In this document: in pieces, positions 16,952-25,031 of the stretch | Layout of the letters: every line of letters starts with the position of its first letter | Position numbering within the stretch: position 1 is the stretch's first letter | Source of the DNA: Lysobacter capsici | Lineage (GTDB): Bacteria > Pseudomonadota > Gammaproteobacteria > Xanthomonadales > Xanthomonadaceae | Assembly (NCBI RefSeq): GCF_014779555.2 | Contig: NZ_CP094357.1 | Coordinates: forward strand, 6,014,001 to 6,078,000 | Length of the DNA: 64,000 nucleotides | Direction: 5' to 3' | The notes under the pieces: generated by a model | Seen by the model: the letters and a program-made list of their open reading frames with translations, nothing else | What the model was told of the DNA's origin: nothing | Database searches by the model: none | Position numbers and translations under genes: made by a program

Positions 16952-19195
16952 ATGCCGGTTTCTACTCGTCCGTGGTTTTCCCGTCGCCTGCCTGGGTCGC
17001 GGCCGAATGGCCCGGGCTTACTCGCACCCAGCTCGCTCGCACTCAGCCTGCATCGCATCCTCGCGGCCGGCCTGCTCGGCCTCGGCGCCGTCGGTAGCGC
17101 CAGCGCGCAAACGTCGCCCGATCGCGATACGCCGCCGCCGGCAGCGGCCGATCCGCGGACCCTGGAAACCGTCGAGGTCACCGCCAACCAGCTCGGCACC
17201 GTCACCGAAGGCAGCGGCGCCTACACGCCCGGCACCATCGCCACCGCCACGCGCCTGGTGCTGACGCCGCGGCAGACCCCGCAGTCGATCAGCGTGATCA
17301 CCCGCCAGGAGATGGACGACTTCGGCCTGACCGGGATCGACGATGTCATGCGCGTCACCCCGGGCCTGAGCATCGTCACCTACGACAGCGAACGCACCGA
17401 GTATTACGCGCGCGGCTTCGCGGTGCAGAACTTCCAGTACGACGGCATCCCGATGCAGCGCGATTCGGCCTATTCGGCCGGCAACACGCTCAGCGACATG
17501 GCGATCTACGACCGCGTCGAAGTGCTCAAGGGCGCGACCGGCCTGCTGACCGGCATGGGCGATCCGGGCGCGACCATCAACCTGATCCGCAAGAAACCCT
17601 CGCGCGACGCCGTGCGCGGCAGCGCCACGCTCGGCGCCGGTTCGTGGGACGACTACCGCGCCGAGGTCGACGTCGGCGGCCCGCTGACCGACGACGGACG
17701 CGTGCGCGGCCGCACGGTGGCCGCGTTCCAGGACGGTCACACGCACAGCGATCATTACCAGCGCAGCACCCAGGTGCTGTACGGCATCGTCGAAGCCGAC
17801 CTGGGCGAATCCACCTTGCTGAGCGTCGGCGCCGACGCGCAGGACAGCGATCCCAAGGGCTCGAGCTGGGGCGGCATCCCGCTGCTCGACAGCAACGGCG
17901 ACTTCAACGACAAGCCGCGCTCGTTCAACAACGGCGCGCGCTGGAGCCATTGGCGCCAGTACACGCGCACCGGTTTCGCCACGCTGGAGCATCGCTTCGG
18001 CAACGACTGGCTCGTCAAGCTGCAGCTCAACCATCAGGTCAACGGCTACGACGCCGCGCTCGGCGCGGCCGCGTCCGGCAATCCCGATCCGCTCACCGGC
18101 GCGGGGGTCGGCCTGTGGCTGGGCCAGTACATCGGCAAGACCGTCAGCAACGCCGCCGACGTATACGTCAGCGGCCGCTTCGATTGGTTCGGCCGCGAGC
18201 ACGAACTGGTGGTCGGCGGCAGCCTGTCGCGCAAGCGCTGGACCAACACCGGTTACTTCGCGCCGGCCGACTATCCGACCGAGGTGCCCGATTACCGCGC
18301 ATGGAACGGCGACATCCCCGAGCCGGCCTGGCAGCGCGGTTTCGGCGACAACGTCGTGACCCGCGAGAATGGCGCCTACATCGTCGGCCGCTTCGACCTG
18401 GCCGACCCGCTCAAGCTGATCGTCGGCAGCCGCATCGGCAGCTACAAGTCGGTCGACATCGACAAGAGCGGCGTGGTGGTGCCGTACGCCGGCGTGGTCT
18501 ACGACCTGAACCGGAATTTCTCCGCGTTCGCCAGCTACAGCACCATCTTCAAGCCGCAGAGCTATCAGGACGAACGCGGCCGCGCGCTGGATCCGCTGGA
18601 AGGACAGAACTACGAAGTCGGCCTGAAGGGCGAGTTCTACGACGGCCGCCTCAACGCCAGCGCGGCGGTGTTCCAGCTCGATCAGGACAACTACCCCGAT
18701 CCGACCGGCGGTCGCACGCCGTCGGGCGGCATCGCCTACCGCGCCCTGCCCGGCGTGCGCACCAAGGGTTACGAATTCGAGATCTCGGGCCAGTTGCTGC
18801 CGGGCTGGCAAATCCAGGCCGGTTACGCGCACAAACTCGCGCGTCAGGCCGGCGCCAAGGTCTCGACCCTGGAACCGGAAGACCAATTCAGCATTCACAC
18901 CAGCTACCGTCTGCGCGGCGGTCTGCAGGGCTGGACCGTCGGCGGCGGCGCGCGCTGGCAGAACCAGACCTTCGGCTCGATCCCGCATCCGTCGCTGGGC
19001 ACGGTCGAACACCGCACGCAGCCGTACTGGTTGCTCGACCTGATGACCCGTTACGAGATCAACGACAAACTGTCGGCGACGCTCAACGTCAGCAATCTGC
19101 TCGACAAGCGCTATTACACGATCTTCAGCTACTACAGCACCTACACCTGGGGCGAACCGCGCAACGTGCGCGTGGCGCTGACCTATCGGTTCTGA
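16952..19195 (+). CDS. TonB-dependent siderophore receptor (FhuE/FpvA/FecA-like)
   Basis: A 747-residue outer-membrane receptor. A long signal peptide ends near 'GSASAQ' (residue ~53), followed by a TonB-box-like 'ETVEVTA' at residues 72-78. The plug domain then has 'TPRQTPQSISVITRQEMDDFGLTGIDDVMRVTPG', the signature of the siderophore receptor family. A 22-strand barrel follows and ends in an aromatic residue ('VALTYRF'). The final strands include 'LSATLNVSNLLDKRYYT', again typical. It should bind and import a ferric siderophore using TonB energy. Which siderophore is not clear. No N-terminal signalling extension is present, so it does not signal through an anti-sigma factor. Confidence 0.93.
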   Translation: MPVSTRPWFSRRLPGSRPNGPGLLAPSSLALSLHRILAAGLLGLGAVGSASAQTSPDRDTPPPAAADPRTLETVEVTANQLGTVTEGSGAYTPGTIATATRLVLTPRQTPQSISVITRQEMDDFGLTGIDDVMRVTPGLSIVTYDSERTEYYARGFAVQNFQYDGIPMQRDSAYSAGNTLSDMAIYDRVEVLKGATGLLTGMGDPGATINLIRKKPSRDAVRGSATLGAGSWDDYRAEVDVGGPLTDDGRVRGRTVAAFQDGHTHSDHYQRSTQVLYGIVEADLGESTLLSVGADAQDSDPKGSSWGGIPLLDSNGDFNDKPRSFNNGARWSHWRQYTRTGFATLEHRFGNDWLVKLQLNHQVNGYDAALGAAASGNPDPLTGAGVGLWLGQYIGKTVSNAADVYVSGRFDWFGREHELVVGGSLSRKRWTNTGYFAPADYPTEVPDYRAWNGDIPEPAWQRGFGDNVVTRENGAYIVGRFDLADPLKLIVGSRIGSYKSVDIDKSGVVVPYAGVVYDLNRNFSAFASYSTIFKPQSYQDERGRALDPLEGQNYEVGLKGEFYDGRLNASAAVFQLDQDNYPDPTGGRTPSGGIAYRALPGVRTKGYEFEISGQLLPGWQIQAGYAHKLARQAGAKVSTLEPEDQFSIHTSYRLRGGLQGWTVGGGARWQNQTFGSIPHPSLGTVEHRTQPYWLLDLMTRYEINDKLSATLNVSNLLDKRYYTIFSYYSTYTWGEPRNVRVALTYRF

Positions 19196-19332
19196 CGAAA
19201 TTCGCGACGAAAGCTATCGAAGATCATCGCCAGGCAACCGGAACTTTCCCGCAACCCCATCACTCCGACTTGTACCAGGCCCCTGCCGCGGCAACCGCGG
19301 CAGTTCGGCCGGACACAGCAGGAGCCAAGGAT

Positions 19333-19566
19333 GTGAGCGAGCGAACGACCACGAAGCGGATCTGGTTCACGGCATCGGGCATCAGCCGCGACGGTTCGAT
19401 AAAACATTTTGCGGTGTCGCGCAAAGCGGGCGCGATCTACATCCGCGACTTCAGCGGCAAGGAGCATCGCTGCAACCTGCCCACGCCCAGCATCGCCGCG
19501 GTGCGGCGGCTGATCGCCTCGCTGTTCAACGTGAGGATCAGCGGCGTGGTGATGCAGCCGGCCTAG
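19333..19566 (+). CDS. Small hypothetical protein, 77 aa
   Basis: A small frame starting at a GTG that is preceded by AGGAG eight bases upstream, 137 bp after the TonB-dependent receptor stop. The 77-residue product is basic, with no signal peptide; it reads as beta-rich in the first half ('RIWFTASG', 'AIYIRDFSGKEH') and ends with a helix and a strand. One Cys is present. I know no family for it. Coding is supported by the good ribosome binding site and a protein-like composition; the evidence is moderate. Confidence 0.5.
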   Translation: MSERTTTKRIWFTASGISRDGSIKHFAVSRKAGAIYIRDFSGKEHRCNLPTPSIAAVRRLIASLFNVRISGVVMQPA

Positions 19567-19638
19567 AGGTTGTGCATCGACACACGGCCAGAGGACGCGC
19601 GGTCACTGCGCAGTCGCGCCGCGCATCGTCACCGGACG

Positions 19639-19675
19639 CCAAAACCAAAGCGCCCCATCCACACGGATGAGGCGC
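19639..19675 (-). terminator. Rho-independent terminator of the Cys-rich peptide gene
   Basis: An 11-position stem with one mismatch (GCGCCCCATCC / GGATGAGGCGC, loop ACAC) lies 32 bp past the stop of the minus-strand peptide gene. It is followed in that direction by a T-rich tract (TTTGGTTTTGG). This indicates a monocistronic transcript. Confidence 0.7.
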
Positions 19676-19706
19676 GCGCATCGACTGCCGCGGTGGCGAT
19701 CCACGA

Positions 19707-19919
19707 TCAGGGAATGATGCAGCCGCAATTGCGATAGCAGTGGTAGTACGTGACGTCCGTATAGCAATCGTCGCCGCCGCCGTCGGCCAGGCACTGATTG
19801 ATCGCGGCCGTCTGGCAACGCGAGAAACAGCCGGAATTGCAGGCCGCGAACGCCGTGGTGGCGAAGCTCAGGCCGAACACGAAAGCACACAGGGTCATCA
19901 ACTTGGTGGTGCGGATCAT
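19707..19919 (-). CDS. Small secreted Cys-rich peptide (eight Cys), member of a dispersed family
   Basis: A 70-residue precursor with a Sec signal peptide, including the leader segment 'CAFVFGLSFATTAFA', cleaved near residue 25. The mature ~45 residues contain eight Cys in the order C-x3-C-x3-C-x7-C-x8-C-x8-C-x3-C-x-C, plus several Tyr and Asp residues. A strong AAGGAGAG ribosome binding site precedes the ATG and a terminator follows, so it is a stand-alone gene. The 'AFVFG.S' leader motif is shared with the peptides at 44913-45122 and 55889-56110. The function is unknown; a disulfide-stabilised secreted peptide (envelope, toxin-like or metal-binding) is all that can be said. Confidence 0.8.
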   Translation of the reverse strand: MIRTTKLMTLCAFVFGLSFATTAFAACNSGCFSRCQTAAINQCLADGGGDDCYTDVTYYHCYRNCGCIIP

Positions 19920-20207
19920 GCGTCTCTCTCCTTGAGGCCCAGGATCGGGCGCAGGCAGCCTAGCATCGGTGCTGCGTCGCGGAAGAAGGCGATTGCGCAC
20001 CTGCGTCGCAGAAAAAACGGCTCCGTGTACGCACTAACGCGATCGAAGCGTCGCGCCGACGATCATGGGAACGTGGCGATTAATCGATCGCGCCGGTTCG
20101 GCATCGAACCGCGGAATCCTCGCCGATATCGGCACGCGATTGGCGCGACGGCATTCGACTCGATTTCGCACGGCGGTCGACTGGCGCGCCACCGAGCCTG
20201 TCGTCGT

Positions 20208-21158
20208 TCAATCCGCGGCTTCAATGGACTCCGGCAACTTCATGCCCGGCGTCCAGCCGCTTTTCGCCAGGAACGCCTTGGGATCGTCGAGTTCGATGAT
20301 CTCCTTCAGCACGGCCTTTCGATCCTTCGCTTGCAGGTAATACGCCTTGACGATGCGATAGCCGACCCAGTAGCCCATGTCGTAGGGCTCGTCCGAACCG
20401 CTGCGGTAATCGTAGAACCACGCGGTCAAATCGATGCCGTCCATGTCGCGCACGAACGCCGATTCGATCTCAAGCTCCTTGCCGCGCGTCCAGCCCGCAT
20501 GCTTCGCATTGGCGACCTTGCCGGAAATCAGTTCGCCGATGAATTCGGCCGCGCCTTCGGCCAGCGCGAACCGCAGCACCGTGGCGTTCGGATCGCCCTT
20601 CTCGAACTCGGTGACTATCGTCTGCTGGATGTGGGCGTATTCGTGGGCGATGACATGGACGAAACGGTCTTCCACGTCCGGGTTCATGAAGTCCGCGGCG
20701 CACAGGGCTTCCAGGCCGATGGTGACGCCGGCCGGGTTGGTGATGCCCACCGGCCGGCCGCGGCCGACCACGATCGCGACCGGCGGGAATCGCGCCTGCG
20801 GGTACAAGTCCGCGAGGCGCTCGAACGATACGACGAGGCGTTTTTTCACCGCCGGCAGCGCCGCGAGGCAGTCCTTGGCCTTCGCATACATGGCCGGATC
20901 GCTGGCCAGGCGATCGGCGATGCGCTGCGCGGTGACGCGGCGGAGCTTGGCGAACTCGTGCAGGCTCTGGGTGCCGCCGGCGAGGTAGTCCTGTTCGATC
21001 TGCGCCACGCTCGGCTTGCCGCCGGTGGCGTCGTACAGCGCATAGAAACGCGTGACATCGTCGATGCGGATGTCCGGGCCTTGCACCTTGCCGGCGTGAG
21101 CGGCGGCGGACGCTGCCAGCGCAGCGAGGAAAATCGTCAGACGCAATAGTGTCGGCAT
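20208..21158 (-). CDS. Exported DUF2268-type zinc metallopeptidase
   Basis: A 316-residue protein with a Sec signal peptide (cleavage near 'AAAHAG', residue 22). The zinc site is H172-E173-x2-H176 in 'HVIAHEYAHIQQ', with a probable third ligand E201 in 'ALAEGAAEF' 25 residues later. This layout is that of the DUF2268 (predicted Zn-dependent protease) family. The region 'PYDMGYWVGYRIVKAYY' near residue 265 is also typical of the family. It likely acts in the periplasm or outside; the substrate is unknown. ATG 21158 was chosen because the signal peptide begins there. Confidence 0.88.
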   Translation of the reverse strand: MPTLLRLTIFLAALAASAAAHAGKVQGPDIRIDDVTRFYALYDATGGKPSVAQIEQDYLAGGTQSLHEFAKLRRVTAQRIADRLASDPAMYAKAKDCLAALPAVKKRLVVSFERLADLYPQARFPPVAIVVGRGRPVGITNPAGVTIGLEALCAADFMNPDVEDRFVHVIAHEYAHIQQTIVTEFEKGDPNATVLRFALAEGAAEFIGELISGKVANAKHAGWTRGKELEIESAFVRDMDGIDLTAWFYDYRSGSDEPYDMGYWVGYRIVKAYYLQAKDRKAVLKEIIELDDPKAFLAKSGWTPGMKLPESIEAAD

Positions 21159-21295
21159 GATAGCGAACCTGGAATGGATTGCGTGGCGGCGCATCGGTCG
21201 CGGCCATCGCGTGGATAACGGCCCGGCGGTGTCACTCGATGCCGGCATGAAGGCTTCGCCTTGGGCTTGCGCCCGCCGCGAGACCGAAGCTTTGC

Positions 21296-22102
21296 TTACC
21301 GGCCGCGAGGCCGGATGGTGAGGCATTGCGACATCGCGCCGATCGGGCCGTGGCGGTCGTGAAGAATGCTGTGGGTCAGGCCGATGCCGTTGGCGCCGAA
21401 GCTGACGCTGGTATCGAGCCCCAGCCATTCGCCGCGCGGCGACGCGAACAGATGCGCGGTGAGATCGAGATTCGGAAACACGACCTCGTCGGTCGAAGCG
21501 CGCGGAGTGATGCCGTTGGCGATATCGAGCATGCCCAGCGCGCGCGCGGTGGCGCTGACCTGTTCGCCCGCGATCAGCGAACACGCGGTGCGCAGCCAAT
21601 AGGATGCGCGTCCTGGTTCGACCTGCGCGCGACGCACCTCGACGCTGCGGACGAAGCCGCCCGGCCACACGCTGCCCGGTTCCCACACCGGCATGGTCTC
21701 GACCGGCGCGATCGGCGGCAGCGTGCTGCCGGCCCAGGCCGCGGTGTCGTAGTCCTGCATCAGCCAGGCCCGCAGGATCACCGCGACCCGGCCGGCGTGG
21801 CTCAGGCGCGCTTCGACCAGTTCGATCGTGCGGCCGGGCCGCAGCACCGCCACTTCGATGTCGACCACGTCGATCGGCAGCACCCCGAGGATGTCGTAGG
21901 ACAGGCGCGCGAGCCGCAGCCCGTCGTCGCGTCGCGCATCGCGGTCGGCCTCGACCGCGTGGGCCAGCAGCCCGAACGCGGGTGCGATGTGCTGCTCGGC
22001 GGGGTTCCAGCCGCCGCCGACCTGCTCGGTCGCGCGGAAACGATGGCGGTCGACCCGTTCGAAATACGCCGCCGGTGACGGCGGGCCTGGCGAATGCGGC
22101 AT
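21296..22102 (-). CDS. Acyl-CoA thioesterase family protein (double hotdog)
   Basis: A 268-residue cytosolic protein with two hotdog-type halves, as in TesB-like and 4HBT_3 thioesterases. The first half has 'GGGWNPAEQHIAPAFGLLAHAVE' and 'LSYDILGVLPIDVVDIEVAVLRPGRTIELVEARLSHAGR', the classic acyl-chain tunnel and core strands. The second ends in 'PNLDLTAHLFASPRGEWLGLDTSVSFGANGIGLTHSILHDRHGPIG', matching the C-terminal hotdog where a conserved Asp/Thr sits. It probably hydrolyses acyl-CoA esters. It converges on nothing and is followed by the metallopeptidase gene on the same strand, 137 bp downstream. Confidence 0.85.
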   Translation of the reverse strand: MPHSPGPPSPAAYFERVDRHRFRATEQVGGGWNPAEQHIAPAFGLLAHAVEADRDARRDDGLRLARLSYDILGVLPIDVVDIEVAVLRPGRTIELVEARLSHAGRVAVILRAWLMQDYDTAAWAGSTLPPIAPVETMPVWEPGSVWPGGFVRSVEVRRAQVEPGRASYWLRTACSLIAGEQVSATARALGMLDIANGITPRASTDEVVFPNLDLTAHLFASPRGEWLGLDTSVSFGANGIGLTHSILHDRHGPIGAMSQCLTIRPRGR

Positions 22103-22257
22103 CTGCGGTTCTCTGCTGCGCGGGCGCTGTTGCGCGCGCTTGTCGGGATGGTACCGATTCGGACGCGATCCACTGTTTTTTTTCGTCACCGCCGCGGCGC
22201 GATCGGGCGCGACCGGCTCAGCATCGACTGCGCACCGCGGCGGCGCGCGACGATCGC

Positions 22258-23163
22258 TCAGGCCGCGCATGCCTCGTTGCGCAACCAGCGGCAAAACGCC
22301 TCGACCGCCGGCGAGGCGTCGTCGCCTTGCCGACGCACGATCCAGAAACCGTAGGCGTTCGCCAGGACCGGCTCGAAGGGCTTGATCAGGCGGCCGCGCC
22401 GCAGATCGTCCTCGACCAGCGGTGCCACGCCGAGCGCGATGCCGTGCCCGGCGACCGCCGCTTCCTGGGCCAGGTAGATGCTCGCGAACACCGGACCGCG
22501 CGTCGCGTCCACCTTGTCCACGCCGCTGGCCTTCAGCCACGCCGCCCAATCCGGCACGCCGGCGCGGCCGGTGGCGCTTTCGTCGTGCAGCAGCGTGTGC
22601 TGCCGCAGATCGTCGGGCGTCGCCGGCGGCGACTGTCCATCGGCCAACACCGGCGCGCAGACCGGGAACACCGGCGCGTCCAGGAATCGCTCGGCCCGCA
22701 CCCCGCTGTAGCCGCCCGGCCCGTAACGGATGGCCACGTCGATGCCGTCGCGGACGAAATCGGCCGGCTCGTTGCCGGTCTCGATGCGCAGCTTGAGCTC
22801 GGGGCAGTCGCGATGGAAGCGGTGCAGCCTCGGCGCGAGCCACTTCGCGGCGAACGATTCCATGGTGCTCACGCGCAGGTGCGCGGTGGTGGGCGCGATG
22901 GCGCGGTCCAGGGCCAGATCGAGCGAGGCGAACAACTCGCCCAGCGACGCGGCCAGCGCATCGCCCTCGGCGGTCAGCTCGACCGCGCGATGGCCGCGGT
23001 GGAACAGTTTCACTCCCAGGTAAGCCTCCAGGCGCTTGACCTGATGGCTGACCGCGGCCGGCGTGACGAACAACTGCTCGGCGGCGAGCTGAAAACTCAG
23101 GCATCGCGCGGCCGCTTCGAAGGCCCGCAAGGCATTGAGCGGAACTGGATGGCGGGGCTTCAC
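22258..23163 (-). CDS. LysR-family transcriptional regulator (GcvA-like)
   Basis: A 301-residue regulator of the GcvA/AmpR group: N-terminal 'PLNALRAFEAAARCLSFQLAAEQLFVTPAAVSHQVKRLEAYLG' helix-turn-helix, then 'LRVSTMESFAAKWLAPRLHRFHRDCPELKLRIET'. The start is a GTG at 23163 with an AGG-type site upstream; the frame is open to a TTG at 23205, but that extension is not LysR-like. It is divergent from the metallo-beta-lactamase-fold gene pair, with a small dyad at 23207-23219 in between. Confidence 0.9.
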   Translation of the reverse strand: MKPRHPVPLNALRAFEAAARCLSFQLAAEQLFVTPAAVSHQVKRLEAYLGVKLFHRGHRAVELTAEGDALAASLGELFASLDLALDRAIAPTTAHLRVSTMESFAAKWLAPRLHRFHRDCPELKLRIETGNEPADFVRDGIDVAIRYGPGGYSGVRAERFLDAPVFPVCAPVLADGQSPPATPDDLRQHTLLHDESATGRAGVPDWAAWLKASGVDKVDATRGPVFASIYLAQEAAVAGHGIALGVAPLVEDDLRRGRLIKPFEPVLANAYGFWIVRRQGDDASPAVEAFCRWLRNEACAA

Positions 23164-23206
23164 GAGGAACCTCGAACGCACGGTGCCGGGGTCGCATCCT
23201 ATCAAG

Positions 23207-23219
23207 TTAGTTTTACTAA
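23207..23219. promoter_or_regulatory. Short LysR-type dyad
   Basis: TTAGT-TTT-ACTAA has five-base arms and a T-N11-A layout. It lies 44 bp upstream of the LysR start and 80 bp upstream of the divergent MBL-fold gene in an AT-rich spot of an otherwise GC-rich gap, a plausible regulator site. Confidence 0.4.
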
Positions 23220-23298
23220 GGCGTGCGCGAAAACATCTCGTTTGTCGGCGACGGCGCCGGCGGAAATGATGCGGCCATCGAAACGGCGGACACGCGGC

Positions 23299-24123
23299 AT
23301 GCGATTCGAACTACTGGACCAGGACGTAGCGATGTTCGTCGGCGACGATCACGAATCGGTCGCTTGCGCCTTCTTCGACGGCGACGACGCGCTGCTGGTC
23401 GATACGCTCGGCAGCCTGGACGACGCGCGCTGGCTGCGCCGCGTGCTGTGCGAGGAACTGGGCAAGACCGTGCGCGCGATCGTATCGACCCACTTCATGA
23501 GCGACCACCTCGCCGGCCTGTCGTTGTTCCCCGACGCGCTGACGATCGCGCATCGGCATTACCGCCACTGCTTCCTGTCGCAGAACCAACGGGTCGACAG
23601 GTTCTATCGCGAACCGCGGCTGCTGTTCGACAGCGCGATGACGCTGCGATGGGGCCGGCACGAACTGCGGCTGATCCATAACCCCGGCAAGACCATGGAT
23701 CACCTCAGCATCGACGTCGCCAGCGCCGATCTGGTCTGCGCCGGCGACAACATCGTCGGCAACATCGTGTACCTGTCCAAGGCCGATCCCGAACTGATCC
23801 GCGCGGCGATCGAACGAATGCGGCAATTCGGCCGGCGCAGCGTCGTCGGCGGGCATATCGGCCGGTTTCCCGCCGCCGCGCTCGACAATGCGCTCCATTA
23901 CCTGGACCAGTTGCAACAAGCGGTCGTGCGCATCCGCGTGGCCGCGACCGCGCAGGCCATCGACGATCGCATCGCCGCGATTGCGATCGAGGCCTGCCTG
24001 GCGCCACGGGTCGAACCGACCGGCTTCGAACGCGAATGGCATCGACGCAATCTGGATGTGATCGTCGCCCAGTCGGTGTTCGCGCTCGATGCCGCGCTCG
24101 CGCCGCGGGCGGTGCAAGCATGA
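23299..24123 (+). CDS. Metallo-beta-lactamase-fold protein with altered HxHxDH motif
   Basis: A 274-residue cytosolic protein with an MBL fold. The first metal motif reads 'THFMSDHLAG' (H65, M67, D69, H70), so the second His of HxHxDH is Met. The other ligands are in place: H135 in 'GKTMDHLSID', D150 in 'CAGDN' and H186 in 'GGHIGRF'. One site may therefore be weakened. The family includes hydrolases and flavin-linked proteins; no substrate can be inferred. Its stop overlaps the next gene's start (ATGA), so the two MBL-fold genes are one transcript. A LysR gene is divergent. Confidence 0.85.
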   Translation: MRFELLDQDVAMFVGDDHESVACAFFDGDDALLVDTLGSLDDARWLRRVLCEELGKTVRAIVSTHFMSDHLAGLSLFPDALTIAHRHYRHCFLSQNQRVDRFYREPRLLFDSAMTLRWGRHELRLIHNPGKTMDHLSIDVASADLVCAGDNIVGNIVYLSKADPELIRAAIERMRQFGRRSVVGGHIGRFPAAALDNALHYLDQLQQAVVRIRVAATAQAIDDRIAAIAIEACLAPRVEPTGFEREWHRRNLDVIVAQSVFALDAALAPRAVQA

Positions 24124-24986
24124 GTCGCGACGATCTGACGCTGCGCCGCCGCATAGGCCGGCGCGAGTTCCTGTCCGGTTGCGCCGGCCTCGCCGCCGCG
24201 GCCTTGCTTCCCGGTGCTCGCGCGTTCGCGGCCACAGGCAGCGACGAACTGCGCATCCAGCGGCTGGCGTGGGCGGGCATCCGCCTGCAACTGCCGCAGG
24301 CGACCTTGTTCATCGACCCGCTGATCAATCCCGATGCCTGGGGCGCCGCGCTCAAGGACCCTCTGATTCGCGTCAACGATACCGTCGGCGATACCAGCGT
24401 CCTGATCACGCACGCGCATCCCGACCATTTCGACGCGACGGCCGCGGCGCAGGCGCTGAGCCAGGGCGGCACCCTGGCGTATCCGCTGGGAACCAACCCG
24501 CTGCCCATGCCCGCGAAGGCGCGCGCGCGGCCCAGCGCGCCGTGGGAGCCGCAACTGCTCGGCGACTTCACCGCCACCGCCGTGCCCGCGTCGGACGGTT
24601 ACGGCGATCCGCAGGTCTCGTGGGTGGTGTCGGCCGGCGATCGCCGCATCTTCCACGGCGGCGACACGCTCTGGCACGGGCACTGGTGGCGGATCGGGCG
24701 CCAGTTCGGTCCGTTCGACGCGGCCTTCCTGCCGGTCAACGGCGCGCGCTTCGGCTGGCGCAAACCGGTCAGCGGCCTGCCCGGCGTGCTGACCCCGGAA
24801 CAGGCGGTCGCGGCCACGACCATCCTGCGCGCGCGCCGCTTGATTCCCATCCACTACGGCGTGACCGGCATGGACGACTACGTCGAAGTCGACGATCCGA
24901 TCGGCCGCTTGCGCGAGGCCGCGCGCGACAAGCCCGTCGTCATCCAGCCGATGGCGCCGGGGACGTGGCTGGACTGGACATCCTGA
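24120..24986 (+). CDS. Tat-exported metallo-beta-lactamase-fold hydrolase (UlaG-like)
   Basis: A 288-residue protein with a twin-arginine signal ('RRIGRREFLSG' followed by a hydrophobic run and 'ARAFA' cleavage). The metal motif is the complete 'THAHPDHFDA' (H98, H100, D102, H103), with further ligands in 'FHGGDTLWHG' and 'IPIHYGV'. The absence of an extended inserted loop and the order of strands resemble the UlaG/YycJ-like beta-lactamase_2 group that cleaves phosphoesters or lactones. It overlaps the preceding MBL-fold gene by an ATGA and is thus translationally coupled. Confidence 0.87.
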   Translation: MSRDDLTLRRRIGRREFLSGCAGLAAAALLPGARAFAATGSDELRIQRLAWAGIRLQLPQATLFIDPLINPDAWGAALKDPLIRVNDTVGDTSVLITHAHPDHFDATAAAQALSQGGTLAYPLGTNPLPMPAKARARPSAPWEPQLLGDFTATAVPASDGYGDPQVSWVVSAGDRRIFHGGDTLWHGHWWRIGRQFGPFDAAFLPVNGARFGWRKPVSGLPGVLTPEQAVAATTILRARRLIPIHYGVTGMDDYVEVDDPIGRLREAARDKPVVIQPMAPGTWLDWTS

Positions 24987-25031
24987 CAACGCATGCCCGC
25001 GATCGATCCGATCGCGAGCGCCTTGGCCCGG

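Noticed and set aside
17018-19012. A 664-codon minus-strand frame opposite the TonB-dependent receptor
   Set aside because: The receptor on the plus strand is unmistakable; the antisense translation is Arg/Ala/Val-rich low complexity.
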